Assembly: GCF_013359735.1 (NCBI RefSeq)
Contig: NZ_JABFMX010000010.1
Coordinates: forward strand, 62,001 to 126,000
Direction of reading: 5' to 3'
DNA length: 64,000 nucleotides
Source of the DNA: Arthrobacter sp. C9C5
Lineage (GTDB): Bacteria > Actinomycetota > Actinomycetes > Actinomycetales > Micrococcaceae
In this document: positions 44,119-52,793 of the stretch, piece after piece
Position numbering within the stretch: position 1 is the first letter of the stretch
How the letters are laid out: each line of letters opens with the position of its first letter
Program-made: the position numbers and the translations under genes
Notes under the pieces: model-generated
The model's input: the letters and a program-made list of their open reading frames with translations, nothing else
The model's database searches: none
What the model was told of the DNA's origin: nothing

Positions 44119-45324
44119 ATGACCACCACGACAACTACCCCCACCACTGTTAACTCCGACTACTTCAGCCTCGATGAGGAGCTGGCGCCCGAGGAGCTGG
44201 CAATCCGCGACAAAGTCCGCCAGTTCGCTGAAGAACGCGTCCTTCCCGTCATCAACGACTACTGGGAGCGGGCGGAATTCCCCGACGAGCTGCTGCCCGG
44301 TCTCGCGGAGCTCGGCATTATCGGAACCTATATCCAGGGATACGGATGCCCGGGGATGAGCCGCAAGGGTGCAGGAATGGTCGCGCGCGAGATGGCGCGG
44401 GCCGACGGAAGCATCAACACGTTCCTGGGGGTCCACTCGAACCTCTGCATGGGCGCGTTGTACATGCTTGGCAATGACGAACAGCGGCAGCGCTGGCTGC
44501 CCGCCATGGCCCGGCTGGAGAAGACGGGGGCGTTTGCCTTAACTGAGCCGGACCATGGGTCCGACACGGTGGCGCTGGAAACGAGCGCGCGCCGCGAGGG
44601 AGACACCTGGATCATTGACGGCCATAAGCGCTGGATCGGCAACGGACACGCGGCCGACGTCGTGGTCCTGTTCGCCCGCAACACAGAAGACGGCAAGGTC
44701 AACGCCTTCGTCGTGGAGAAGGATGCGGAGGGCAACCACCCGGCCGGCTACGGCCCCACCGTCATCACCGGCAAGATCGGCAAGCGAGCCATCCTCCAGG
44801 CCGACATCGTCATCGAGGGCATGCGGATTCCCGAGACCAACCGGCTGGAGAACTGCAGGTCCTTCGCCGACGTCTCCCGCGTCCTGCAGGCAACCCGCGG
44901 CGGCGCCGCCTGGGAAGCCGTCGGCCACGCAATGGCATGCTTCGAAATCGCAGCCGACTACGCCGCCAAGCGGGTCCAGTTCGGCAACCCGATCGCCAGC
45001 TACCAGCTGGTCCAGCACCGGCTCGCCAACATGCTCAGCGAGCTGACCGCGATGCAACTCATGGTCAACCGCATGGCGGAACTCGCCGAGAAGGGCACGC
45101 TGACCAACGCCATGGCATCCATGGTCAAGATGGCCACCGCGCAAAAAGGCAAATGGATCTGCAACGAGGCACGGGAACTGCTCGCCGGCAACGGCCTGCT
45201 GCTCGAAAACCATGTCGCCCGCCACCTGACCGACATGGAGGTGGTGTCCACCTACGAGGGCACGGACTCCATCCAGGCACTGCTGGTCGGCCGCGACATC
45301 ACGGGCATCTCCGCCTTCCGCTGA
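44119..45324 (+). CDS. Acyl-CoA dehydrogenase
   Basis: 401 residues. Family marks are GAFALTEPDHGSD, HKRWIGNGHAADVVV and the C-terminal VVSTYEGTDSIQ with the expected catalytic Glu. It is a clear paralogue of the enzyme at 11645, sharing the same subgroup and the ending GRDITGISAF. It oxidises an acyl-CoA with FAD. A thiolase follows after 65 bp, then an enoyl-CoA hydratase and a hydroxyacyl-CoA dehydrogenase, so the four form a full beta-oxidation set. AAAGGACC precedes the ATG. Confidence 0.94.
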   Translation: MTTTTTTPTTVNSDYFSLDEELAPEELAIRDKVRQFAEERVLPVINDYWERAEFPDELLPGLAELGIIGTYIQGYGCPGMSRKGAGMVAREMARADGSINTFLGVHSNLCMGALYMLGNDEQRQRWLPAMARLEKTGAFALTEPDHGSDTVALETSARREGDTWIIDGHKRWIGNGHAADVVVLFARNTEDGKVNAFVVEKDAEGNHPAGYGPTVITGKIGKRAILQADIVIEGMRIPETNRLENCRSFADVSRVLQATRGGAAWEAVGHAMACFEIAADYAAKRVQFGNPIASYQLVQHRLANMLSELTAMQLMVNRMAELAEKGTLTNAMASMVKMATAQKGKWICNEARELLAGNGLLLENHVARHLTDMEVVSTYEGTDSIQALLVGRDITGISAFR

Positions 45325-45389
45325 CCACGGCTGCGCGCCCTGCCCCGGCGCACCCTCTCCCCCACCAAGATTCACCAAGGAGCTTTTCC

Positions 45390-46613
45390 ATGACCGAAGC
45401 ATTCCTCATCGGCGGGGCCCGCACCCCTGTCGGCCGCTACGGCGGAGCCCTGAGCTCCGTCCGACCGGATGACCTGGCTGCAATCGCGGTCCGGGCCGCA
45501 GTCGAACGCGCAGGGCTTGACCCGGCCGCCGTTGACGAGGTGATCCTCGGCAACGCCAACGGTGCCGGTGAGGAAAACCGCAACGTTGCCCGCATGGCCT
45601 GGTTGCTCGCCGGCTTCCCCGACACGGTCCCCGGCGTCACCGTCAACCGGCTCTGCGCCTCGGGGCTGAGCGCCATCATCATGGCCTCCCACATGGTCAA
45701 AGCCGGGGCCGCGGACATCGTGGTTGCAGGCGGTGTGGAGTCCATGTCCCGGGCTCCGTGGGTCATGGAGAAACCGGAAAAACCCTTCGCCAAGCCCGGC
45801 GCCGTCGTGGACACCTCCATCGGCTGGCGCTTCCCCAACCCGTCCTTCCTGTCCGGAGAACTCTCACGTGATGGTAAGGCAACCTATTCCATGCCGGAAA
45901 CAGCAGAGGAAGTTGCCCGGGTGTACAACATCTCCCGTGAGGACTGCGACGAATTTGCCGTCCTCTCCCATGAACGCGCCCTCGCTGCCATCGAATCCGG
46001 GCGCTTTGCCGACGAGATCGTCCCCGTGACAGTCAGGGGCCGCAAAGGCGCCGAAACCATTGTGTACACCGATGAAGGTCCGCGCCCCGGAACTTCCCTG
46101 GACGTCCTCGCCGGCCTGCGACCGGTGGTCAAGGGCGGTCACGTCGTCACGGCCGGCAACGCATCGACGCTCAACGACGGCGCCTCGGCAATCATCGTCG
46201 CATCCGAGGTCGCCGTGCAGAAGTATGGCCTCACTCCCCGCGCACGCATCCTCGACGGCGCATCCGCCGGTGTCGCCCAGGAGATTATGGGCATCGGCCC
46301 GGTTCCGGCCACCCGCAAGGTCCTGGACCGGACCGGCCTCGCGGTAGGCGACCTTGCCGCCGTCGAACTGAACGAGGCCTTTGCGTCCCAGGCCTTGGCC
46401 TGCATGCGCGAACTGAAGCTGGAACCCGGCATCGTCAATAACGACGGCGGCGCGATCGCCCTCGGGCACCCGCTCGGCTCTTCCGGGTCCCGCCTGGTCA
46501 TCACCCTGCTCGGGCGCCTCGAACGCGAAGCCACGCAGGGCCGCAAGCTCGGCCTCGCCACCATGTGCGTCGGTGTCGGGCAGGGCACTGCACTGCTGCT
46601 GGAAGGCATCTGA
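45390..46613 (+). CDS. Thiolase (3-oxoacyl-CoA thiolase family)
   Basis: 407 residues from the ATG at 45390 with AAGGAG upstream. The nucleophile lies in VNRLCASGLSA, the histidine in ALGHPLGSSGSR and the second cysteine in TMCVGVGQGTA. The sequence resembles 3-oxoadipyl-CoA and acetyl-CoA C-acyltransferases. It gives the last, cleaving step of the module. The stop overlaps the start of the next gene (TGATG). Confidence 0.94.
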   Translation: MTEAFLIGGARTPVGRYGGALSSVRPDDLAAIAVRAAVERAGLDPAAVDEVILGNANGAGEENRNVARMAWLLAGFPDTVPGVTVNRLCASGLSAIIMASHMVKAGAADIVVAGGVESMSRAPWVMEKPEKPFAKPGAVVDTSIGWRFPNPSFLSGELSRDGKATYSMPETAEEVARVYNISREDCDEFAVLSHERALAAIESGRFADEIVPVTVRGRKGAETIVYTDEGPRPGTSLDVLAGLRPVVKGGHVVTAGNASTLNDGASAIIVASEVAVQKYGLTPRARILDGASAGVAQEIMGIGPVPATRKVLDRTGLAVGDLAAVELNEAFASQALACMRELKLEPGIVNNDGGAIALGHPLGSSGSRLVITLLGRLEREATQGRKLGLATMCVGVGQGTALLLEGI

Positions 46614-47419
46614 TGACAGAGGTAATGGACGACGCCGGTACGCGCCTGGGTACCTCGGGTTTCGTGACGCTGCTGGTTGAGGAGCGCGAGGACCGCTTGG
46701 CGGTCCGGCTGCACCGGCCCGCCGTGAAAAACGCCATCGACCAGACGATGGTGGATGAGCTGCACGCGGTGTGCACGCACCTCGAGCGCGCACCGAAGAT
46801 CCTGATCCTCTCCGGCACGCCCGCCAGTTCGGTAACCGGATCCAAGGCGGTCGTCGCGTCAGGTGCCGACATCGCCCAACTGCGGGAACGGCGCCGTGAC
46901 GACGCGCTGGCGGGAATCAACTCCGGGGTCTTTGACCGGATCGCGAAGCTGCCGATGCCCGTCATCGCCGCGCTGGACGGTTATGCACTTGGCGGTGGCG
47001 CGGAACTGGCGTACGCGGCCGATTTCCGCGTCGGCACCCCTGCGCTGCGGATGGGCAATCCCGAGGCAAACCTGGGCATCCTGGCCGCGGCCGGTGCCAC
47101 CTGGCGGCTGAAGGAGCTTGTCGGAGAACCCATGGCCAAGCGGATCCTGCTGGCAGGAAAAGTCCTGACCGGTGAGGAGTGCCTCGCCGTTGGGCTGATT
47201 ACCGACATCGTGGAACCGGGCGTGTTGATGGACTCAGCCCACGCCTTGGCGGATGCCATCGCGGCGCAGGATCCACTGGCAGTACGCCTGACCAAGACAG
47301 TGTTCCACGCCCCGCGGGAGGTCCATCCCGTCATTGACACTATGGCCCAGGGCATGCTCTTCGAGTCTCAGGCCAAGTTCGACCGCATGCAGGCGTTCCT
47401 CGACAGGAAGAAGAAGTAA
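46613..47419 (+). CDS. Enoyl-CoA hydratase/isomerase
   Basis: 268 residues. The start overlaps the thiolase stop. Crotonase-fold marks are HRPAVKNAID, GADIAQLRERR and AALDGYALGGGAELAYAADFRV, with the oxyanion-hole glycine. It hydrates an enoyl-CoA, or shifts a double bond, within the operon. The next gene starts directly after its stop. The family includes many variants, so the precise reaction is open. Confidence 0.92.
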   Translation: MTEVMDDAGTRLGTSGFVTLLVEEREDRLAVRLHRPAVKNAIDQTMVDELHAVCTHLERAPKILILSGTPASSVTGSKAVVASGADIAQLRERRRDDALAGINSGVFDRIAKLPMPVIAALDGYALGGGAELAYAADFRVGTPALRMGNPEANLGILAAAGATWRLKELVGEPMAKRILLAGKVLTGEECLAVGLITDIVEPGVLMDSAHALADAIAAQDPLAVRLTKTVFHAPREVHPVIDTMAQGMLFESQAKFDRMQAFLDRKKK

Positions 47420-48313
47420 ATGAATATCCCAGTAGCGCCATCCGGTCGTTCCGGCCGGCTGCCCTCCGGCTTGCCCTCGCGCGTTGGCGTCCTCGGTGGG
47501 GGCCGGATGGGTGCGGGCATCGCCCACGCGTTCCTCATCGAGGGGGCAGACGTCGTGGTCGTTGAACGTGACGAGGCGTCCGCACAGGCAGGCCGTGAGC
47601 GGGTCGCATCCTCCGCGGCAAGGTCGGTCGAACGTGACCCCCACAGTGGCAATCTCGAAGAGATGCTTGCCCGACTGGCCGTTTCGGTGGACTACACGGA
47701 CTTTGGCGACCGTGAGCTGGTCGTGGAAGCTGTACCCGAGGATTGGGCTTTGAAGGTGGCAGCGCTCCGCAGAGTGGAGGAGCAACTCAGCCCGGGCTCG
47801 GTGCTGGCCTCGAACACGTCCTCGCTCTCGGTGTCCGGGCTGGCGGAGGAGCTGGAGCGTCCGCAGGACTTCCTGGGACTGCACTTCTTCAACCCGGTTC
47901 CGGCCTCCACCCTGATCGAGGTGGTCGTCGGCAAGCAGACCCGCCCCGACCTCGTAGATCGGGCCCGCGACTGGGTCCACGGACTGGGCAAGGCCGCCGT
48001 CGTCGTCAGTGACGCCCCGGGCTTCGCCTCGTCCCGGCTGGGGGTAGGGATTGCCTTGGAGGCGATGCGCATGGTCGAGGAAGGCGTTGCCTCAGCAGAT
48101 GACATCGACAACGCGATGGTCCTTGGGTACAAGCACCCCACCGGCCCGCTGCGCACCACTGACATCGTGGGCCTGGACGTTCGCCTAGGCATCGCCGAAT
48201 ACCTCCATGAAACCCTCGGTGAGCGGTTTGCACCCCCACAGATACTGCGCGACAAGGTGGCCCGCGGCGAACTCGGCCGCAAAACCGGCAAGGGCTTCTT
48301 CGACTGGAAGTGA
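47420..48313 (+). CDS. 3-Hydroxyacyl-CoA dehydrogenase
   Basis: 297 residues, beginning on the base after the hydratase stop. The NAD motif is GVLGGGRMGAGIAHAF, followed by SNTSSLSVSGLA, the HFFNPVP motif with the catalytic His, and the C-terminal LGRKTGKGFFDW. This is the 3-hydroxybutyryl-CoA dehydrogenase group, which oxidises a 3-hydroxyacyl-CoA with NAD to feed the thiolase. It completes the module. Confidence 0.94.
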   Translation: MNIPVAPSGRSGRLPSGLPSRVGVLGGGRMGAGIAHAFLIEGADVVVVERDEASAQAGRERVASSAARSVERDPHSGNLEEMLARLAVSVDYTDFGDRELVVEAVPEDWALKVAALRRVEEQLSPGSVLASNTSSLSVSGLAEELERPQDFLGLHFFNPVPASTLIEVVVGKQTRPDLVDRARDWVHGLGKAAVVVSDAPGFASSRLGVGIALEAMRMVEEGVASADDIDNAMVLGYKHPTGPLRTTDIVGLDVRLGIAEYLHETLGERFAPPQILRDKVARGELGRKTGKGFFDWK

Positions 48314-48438
48314 TTGAGCAGAACACAGGAAATGCTCTTCGCAGGCAGGGGTTTTCCGTCTTCTGCGAATCACTCGTTTCGCTGAAGATCCGCTCAGCAG
48401 CGCCCGAGCCTCGAGGATCGCCTGTCCGACATCATTGA

Positions 48439-48606
48439 GCCGCCGTGAGGGCACGCCGTCCGGCAGGGACCGTGGTGCATTCGGACGGCGGGTCCCAGTT
48501 CCGGTCTGGCCGCTTCGTTTGATCCAACCACTACCTTGCCCGGGCCTTGGGCGCCTCCACCGGTCGTACCGGAAAAACCCATGCCGTCGTGGGCGTGATA
48601 GATAAA
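48439..48606 (+). mobile_element. IS3-type transposase relic (DDE region fragment)
   Basis: The plus frame from 48439 reads AAVRARRPAGTVVHSDGGSQFRSGRFV, then a stop at 48520, then SNHYLARALGASTGRTGKT and VIDKNIIL. HSDxGSQFRS is the second catalytic aspartate block of IS3-group transposases, and the later pieces match the usual GSMGRVG and LLQKNVL positions. Start, end and terminal repeats of the element are lost. It marks past insertion activity inside the island. Confidence 0.6.
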
Positions 48607-48660
48607 AATATCATTCTAATGAGATAACGAATTAGTATTTGAAAATTCTAAATCGCGATG
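48596..48660. other. AT-rich promoter-like patch
   Basis: 65 bases of strikingly AT-rich DNA (including AAAAATATCATT and TTGAAAATTC) in otherwise GC-rich surroundings, 56 bp before the enoyl-CoA hydratase gene. It probably includes the promoter of the operon 48716-50744; no single -35/-10 pair stands out. Confidence 0.4.
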
Positions 48661-48715
48661 GAAGGGTGGAGGAAGCAAGAGTCTTGCGGTTACGACGCTG
48701 GGTCCCTAAACGACT

Positions 48716-49501
48716 ATGAGAGGAGTTGTCCTGTTGTTCATCGAATCCGCATTGGACGACTGCGTCCTGACGATCGTCCTCAATGACCCGGCACGCCGAA
48801 ACGCCATGGGCGCTGGCATGCGCGATGAACTCGCCACTGCACTGGACCGTGTCAACGCTGATGGATCAGTGCGTGCACTGGTGGTGCGGGGTGCGGCGGG
48901 CAACTTTTGCTCTGGGGGCGACCTGACGGCCATGCCTCCGGAGAATATGTCCACAGCCCGTGATCGTCTGGCTCAAGTGGCTTGCCTCGTCCGGCAGCTC
49001 TGCGGTCTTCCCATACCGACTTTTGCCGTTGTCGAGGGTGCGGCCGCCGGTCTGGGGGCTAGTCTCGCCCTCGCCTGCGACTACGTCTACATGGCGGACG
49101 ACGCCCGGCTCATGTTCCCGTTTAGCCGCCTAGGGCTCCTTCCGGACGGGGGTATTCTGCACAGCCTGGCTGCGCGAATTGGCATCTCAAAGGCGAGGCA
49201 GCTGCTACTCGAGGGCAGGACCGTTGGCGCGGAAGAGTGCCTTCGCCTCGGACTGGCGGATTACTGCCATCCCCCGGATCAGCTTGCAAAGGAAGCCGCC
49301 GCCAGCGCCGGCAATCTGGCCACACGGGCGCCACTCTCCGTTGAGGGCGTTAAAAGGGCCCTGGCCGGAGGACTGCCTTCTCTGGAAGACGCTTTTGTCT
49401 TCGAGCACCGTGACCAGCCTGCGTGCTATTTTTCCAGCGATTTCGCTGAAGGTAAGCGGGCGTTTGCCCAGCGTGGGATCCCCGCCTTCACGGGACTATA
49501 G
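48716..49501 (+). CDS. Enoyl-CoA hydratase/isomerase
   Basis: 261 residues from the ATG at 48716, or 255 from a TTG at 48734, which has GAGGAG eight bases upstream and gives the more typical start LFIESALDD; the ATG may only overlap the ribosome site. Crotonase marks are DPARRNAMGAG, NFCSGGDL and AVVEGAAAGLGASLALACD. It heads an operon with an SDR and a thioesterase. It acts on a CoA thioester of the island's degradation route. Confidence 0.9.
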   Translation: MRGVVLLFIESALDDCVLTIVLNDPARRNAMGAGMRDELATALDRVNADGSVRALVVRGAAGNFCSGGDLTAMPPENMSTARDRLAQVACLVRQLCGLPIPTFAVVEGAAAGLGASLALACDYVYMADDARLMFPFSRLGLLPDGGILHSLAARIGISKARQLLLEGRTVGAEECLRLGLADYCHPPDQLAKEAAASAGNLATRAPLSVEGVKRALAGGLPSLEDAFVFEHRDQPACYFSSDFAEGKRAFAQRGIPAFTGL

Positions 49502-49528
49502 ACAGCACTAATGGAGTTGAGGAGCGCA

Positions 49529-50263
49529 ATGCTTTTGCAGAACATGACCAGCGTGATCACTGGAGGTGCGCGGGGAATCGGGCTTGCCACAGCTCGGGCG
49601 TTCTTGGCGCAGGGCAGCAACATTGTTCTTGCCGACATGGACACCGCGGCGCTGGACCGAGCGGCTGAAACTCTGGGGCAAGGCGTTGTGAAAGTTGTCT
49701 GCGACGTGACCTCTGCCGAGGATATGAGCGCCCTGGTGAACACCGCGGTCGATCACTTCGGGTCTCTGGATGTCATGGTAAACAATGCCGGATTCGCGCG
49801 TGATGCCACGATGCGCAAGATGAGTGAATTCGATTTCGACGCAGTTGTCTCCGTACACCTGAAGGGTGCGTGGCTGGGTACCCGGGCTGCCGCCGACATC
49901 ATGCGAAGGGTCGGAACGGCCGGCTCGATTATTAATGTGTCCTCTATCTCGGGAAAGGTAGGGATGCCGGGACAGACGAACTACAGTGCCGCGAAGGCCG
50001 GCATCGTGGGTCTGACAAAAGCTGCGGCCAAAGAACTCGGTTTCACCGGCATCCGGGTCAACGCTATCCAGCCGGGCATTATCCGGACCGACATGGTCGA
50101 AGCCCTGCGCGCGGACATACTCGAAAAGAAACTCGCCGAAATCCCGTTGGCACGGTTCGGCGAGCCTGAGGAAGTTGCCAGCGTGGTGCTGTTCCTTGCC
50201 AGCGGAATGTCCAGTTATATGACAGGAACGGTTCTTGAGATTACCGGTGGCCGGCATGCCTAG
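49529..50263 (+). CDS. Short-chain dehydrogenase (FabG-like)
   Basis: 244 residues from the ATG at 49529 (GAGGAG four bases before); an ATG at 49511 would add six. Classical SDR marks are [14 protein letters not shown], the Ser in NVSSISG and the YSAAK pair, so the catalytic triad is complete. It oxidises or reduces a 3-hydroxyacyl-type substrate with NAD(P). The thioesterase gene overlaps its stop. Confidence 0.92.
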   Translation: MLLQNMTSVITGGARGIGLATARAFLAQGSNIVLADMDTAALDRAAETLGQGVVKVVCDVTSAEDMSALVNTAVDHFGSLDVMVNNAGFARDATMRKMSEFDFDAVVSVHLKGAWLGTRAAADIMRRVGTAGSIINVSSISGKVGMPGQTNYSAAKAGIVGLTKAAAKELGFTGIRVNAIQPGIIRTDMVEALRADILEKKLAEIPLARFGEPEEVASVVLFLASGMSSYMTGTVLEITGGRHA

Positions 50264-50744
50264 CAGGAGGGCATCCGAAACGGCGCCGCCCTACATGAAT
50301 GCCGCCGACCACCGTGGCGTGCAGGAGCGCTTCGAATGCCTCATGCCTCTGCGTTGGTCGGATCAGGATCTTAACGGGCACATCAACAACGCCCGCATTG
50401 TCACGTTGATGGAAGAGGCACGGATACTTTGGCTCAACCAGAGAGCCGCCGCTGAAGGGTTGGAATCGTTCCGGTGTCCTAAGGTGGTTGCCGCCCTGAC
50501 CGTTGAATACCTCAGACCTGTCAGCTACGGGGATGAGCTCCTGCTGATGCTCGATATTTCCAGAATTGGTAGCGGATCCTTCACCGTCCGCTACTCGGCG
50601 ATCCAACAATCGTCACCCGTCTTTAGGGGCAGCACGGTACTGGTCCCGCTTGAACGTGAATCGAACCGCCCCAGAAAACTCACCGCCGCTGAAACGGCAT
50701 ATCTCTCGCGATATACCGAAACGGAGACGTCACGACCGGAATAA
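50256..50744 (+). CDS. Hotdog-fold acyl-CoA thioesterase
   Basis: 162 residues from an ATG at 50256 that overlaps the SDR stop; a later ATG at 50295 is possible. The 4-hydroxybenzoyl-CoA-thioesterase-like start [25 protein letters not shown] contains the conserved Asp and the GHxNN motif, followed by [13 protein letters not shown]. It hydrolyses an acyl-CoA, perhaps to relieve dead-end thioesters. Last gene of the operon. Confidence 0.9.
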   Translation: MPSRRASETAPPYMNAADHRGVQERFECLMPLRWSDQDLNGHINNARIVTLMEEARILWLNQRAAAEGLESFRCPKVVAALTVEYLRPVSYGDELLLMLDISRIGSGSFTVRYSAIQQSSPVFRGSTVLVPLERESNRPRKLTAAETAYLSRYTETETSRPE

Positions 50745-50819
50745 CCGGGTCCTTGCTGGAAGAATCCCTAACTCCGGGGAACCGCCCATCGCCTTCCGGG
50801 TGCGCCCCCTGCTGACAGC

Positions 50820-51180
50820 TTGAGCCGCATGTTGCCCCGGCTGCAGGCCAGTATCCCGAGGCCTGTTCCCGGCTGCCCCATCCCTAGTTCGCCGGTGACG
50901 AGCCGAGAGTCCCCGGCTTACGCCAGTCCCGCGCCGCGGCCCAGGGCTACGCCATCCCATACGGCAATCACCGGCTGCGGCACCTGCGTGATGCGGCTGA
51001 AATGGTTGAGGAGCTGCCCGCCAGCGCATCGACCGACGGCGTCCGCGCAGCTCCCAAATGTCGGTGTGGGAGGCCGAGCCCCTTTTCCGTTGGCTTCGGA
51101 CCGTGAAAGGCCTCTCGGGATCGCACCTTCTCTCACGGATGCCGGGGCTCCCGCCGCCTCCCAGGAATGCATCGGCCACG
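50820..51180 (-). pseudogene. Enoyl-CoA hydratase relic
   Basis: In the minus frame ending near 50918 the stretch LLNHFSRITQVPQPVIAVWDGVALGRGAGLA is a clear crotonase-family core (normally PVIAVVDGVALGGGAGLA), and a further frame continues with GQPGTGLGILA. Frame changes and loss of both ends show decay. It lies between the thioesterase and the convergent SDR. Confidence 0.65.
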
Positions 51181-51195
51181 TTTGCCTTCTCCTTG

Positions 51196-51969
51196 TCAGT
51201 GGCCGGTTAGACGCCGGCCGCCGTCGATCAGCAGCTCACTTCCGGTGATGTACGAGCCAAAATCACTGAGCAGAAAGGCGCAGGCATCGGCAATTTCTTC
51301 CTTCCTGGCCAGCCTTCCCAGCGGAATATTTGCCAGGTGCCCCTCCATCTCAGGTTCCGTTCCGTACAGTATCCCGGCACCACCGGTCTGCTCCGTCAGC
51401 CCGGGCGTGAGCACGTTGAGGCGGACTCCGTGAGGTGCCCAGGCCGCGGCGAGTGACTTCGTCATGGCCATCACTCCCGCCTTCGCACTGGCCGAGTGGA
51501 CCGTGTCCGGGTTTCCCATGAGAGCCGCGGACGTGCCGATGTTCACCACTGACAGCGGCACCGACAGAGTGATGGCCCGCCGGCCGACAGCCTGGGTGAG
51601 GTTCCAGGTGCCGTTGAGCACAATGTTTACGACCGCATTCCAGCCGTTGGGCGTCAGGTCCAGCGGGTTGACTCGGAAATTTCCCGCGGCGTTGTTCACG
51701 AGCAGGCCCACCGGCGAGAAGTCCGACTCGATCGCCTCAAGGGCGCCGTGCACCGCCGCTTCATCGCGGACATCCGCCTTGTAGCCCCTTACTTCGAATC
51801 CTCTCGCCGCCAAAGAGGCGACGGCCCTTTCGAGTTTGCTTTCGTCACGACCGATGATTGCAGTCCTGGCACCGAGCGATGCCAGGCGTTCGGCAATGGC
51901 CAAGCCGATGCCGGAGGTGCCTCCGGTGACAAGCGCGGTTCGGTCGCCAAAAATCTGGGTGCTGAACAT
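51196..51969 (-). CDS. SDR of the 2,4-dienoyl-CoA reductase type
   Basis: 257 residues from the ATG at 51969. The NADP motif is TGGTSGIG, followed by NNAAGNF and a GTSAAL serine region. The usual catalytic Tyr is absent: the segment reads HSASAKAG, so the position four before the Lys is Ser. This is the pattern of peroxisomal-type 2,4-dienoyl-CoA reductases, which remove a double bond with NADPH. It follows the CoA-transferase genes on the same strand, 17 bp after. Confidence 0.85.
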   Translation of the reverse strand: MFSTQIFGDRTALVTGGTSGIGLAIAERLASLGARTAIIGRDESKLERAVASLAARGFEVRGYKADVRDEAAVHGALEAIESDFSPVGLLVNNAAGNFRVNPLDLTPNGWNAVVNIVLNGTWNLTQAVGRRAITLSVPLSVVNIGTSAALMGNPDTVHSASAKAGVMAMTKSLAAAWAPHGVRLNVLTPGLTEQTGGAGILYGTEPEMEGHLANIPLGRLARKEEIADACAFLLSDFGSYITGSELLIDGGRRLTGH

Positions 51970-51986
51970 CCGTCCCTTTCCGTCCC

Positions 51987-52793
51987 TCACCGGAGGTAGA
52001 CGCGGCCCGGGTCGATGTCATCACGCAGTAGCCGGAGCTCTTCTCCCGTGGGCGGAGGCGTCACAGTCAGGCCGTCCATCACCTTGATCGGCCACCCGGT
52101 CTGCTCGCGAACCTGGTCCACCGTCACGCCTTCATGCACACTGGCCAGGCATAATTCACCTGCTGCATTGGCTTTGAAGACACCGAGTTCGCTGATGACG
52201 GTGGTTACACCAGCGCCGTGTGTCGGCACTTTGGGATCCGCCCGCCGCGCGGCCGCCGGCGACGGGCTGGTGCAAAAGTCCAGTTCCCGGACAAAGGAAG
52301 TTTTGTTATGCCGGCGCATGACGACGAATACCTCTCGGGAGTTCACCATCACTTCGGCGGCACCGCCGGAACCGGGAAGGCGTACTGTCGGCGAGTCCCA
52401 CGGGCCGATGACGCTGGTATTCAGGCTGCCGAACTTGTCGATCTGCGCTGCGCCGAGAAAACCTACGTCGATCCAGCCGCCCTGGAGTACATACCCAAAC
52501 AGCACGGGCATGGTCAGGATGGTTTCCGCGCCCGTGGCCAGGGAGGCGTCGGCGATGGTTTCCGGTAATTTCGGCGGATGAGCACCGCATACACCCGACT
52601 CGTAAACCTGCTCAATGTCCGGCGATGTGGACTTCTGTGCCAGCGCAACGGCGAGGGTAGGCAGGCCAATGCCAGCAAAAACCCGCCGTTTGCCCTGCAG
52701 GTAGCGGCAGCTGACAGCCGCCAGGAGTTCACTGACGGTGTAGTACGGAGTCGGGTCCGGCCCGGTAGTGGTTGTCTCGACGACGCTGGTCAT
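51987..52793 (-). CDS. CoA-transferase subunit B
   Basis: 268 residues from the ATG at 52793, overlapping the subunit A stop by ATGA. The class I CoA-transferase small-subunit features are seen: an N-terminal FAGIGLPTLAVALA and ESGVCG segment with the glutamate position, and GFLGAAQIDKFGSLNTS. The pair resembles the GctAB/IpdAB-type proteins, some of which act as ring-opening CoA hydrolases in steroid degradation rather than as transferases. Confidence 0.9.
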   Translation of the reverse strand: MTSVVETTTTGPDPTPYYTVSELLAAVSCRYLQGKRRVFAGIGLPTLAVALAQKSTSPDIEQVYESGVCGAHPPKLPETIADASLATGAETILTMPVLFGYVLQGGWIDVGFLGAAQIDKFGSLNTSVIGPWDSPTVRLPGSGGAAEVMVNSREVFVVMRRHNKTSFVRELDFCTSPSPAAARRADPKVPTHGAGVTTVISELGVFKANAAGELCLASVHEGVTVDQVREQTGWPIKVMDGLTVTPPPTGEELRLLRDDIDPGRVYLR

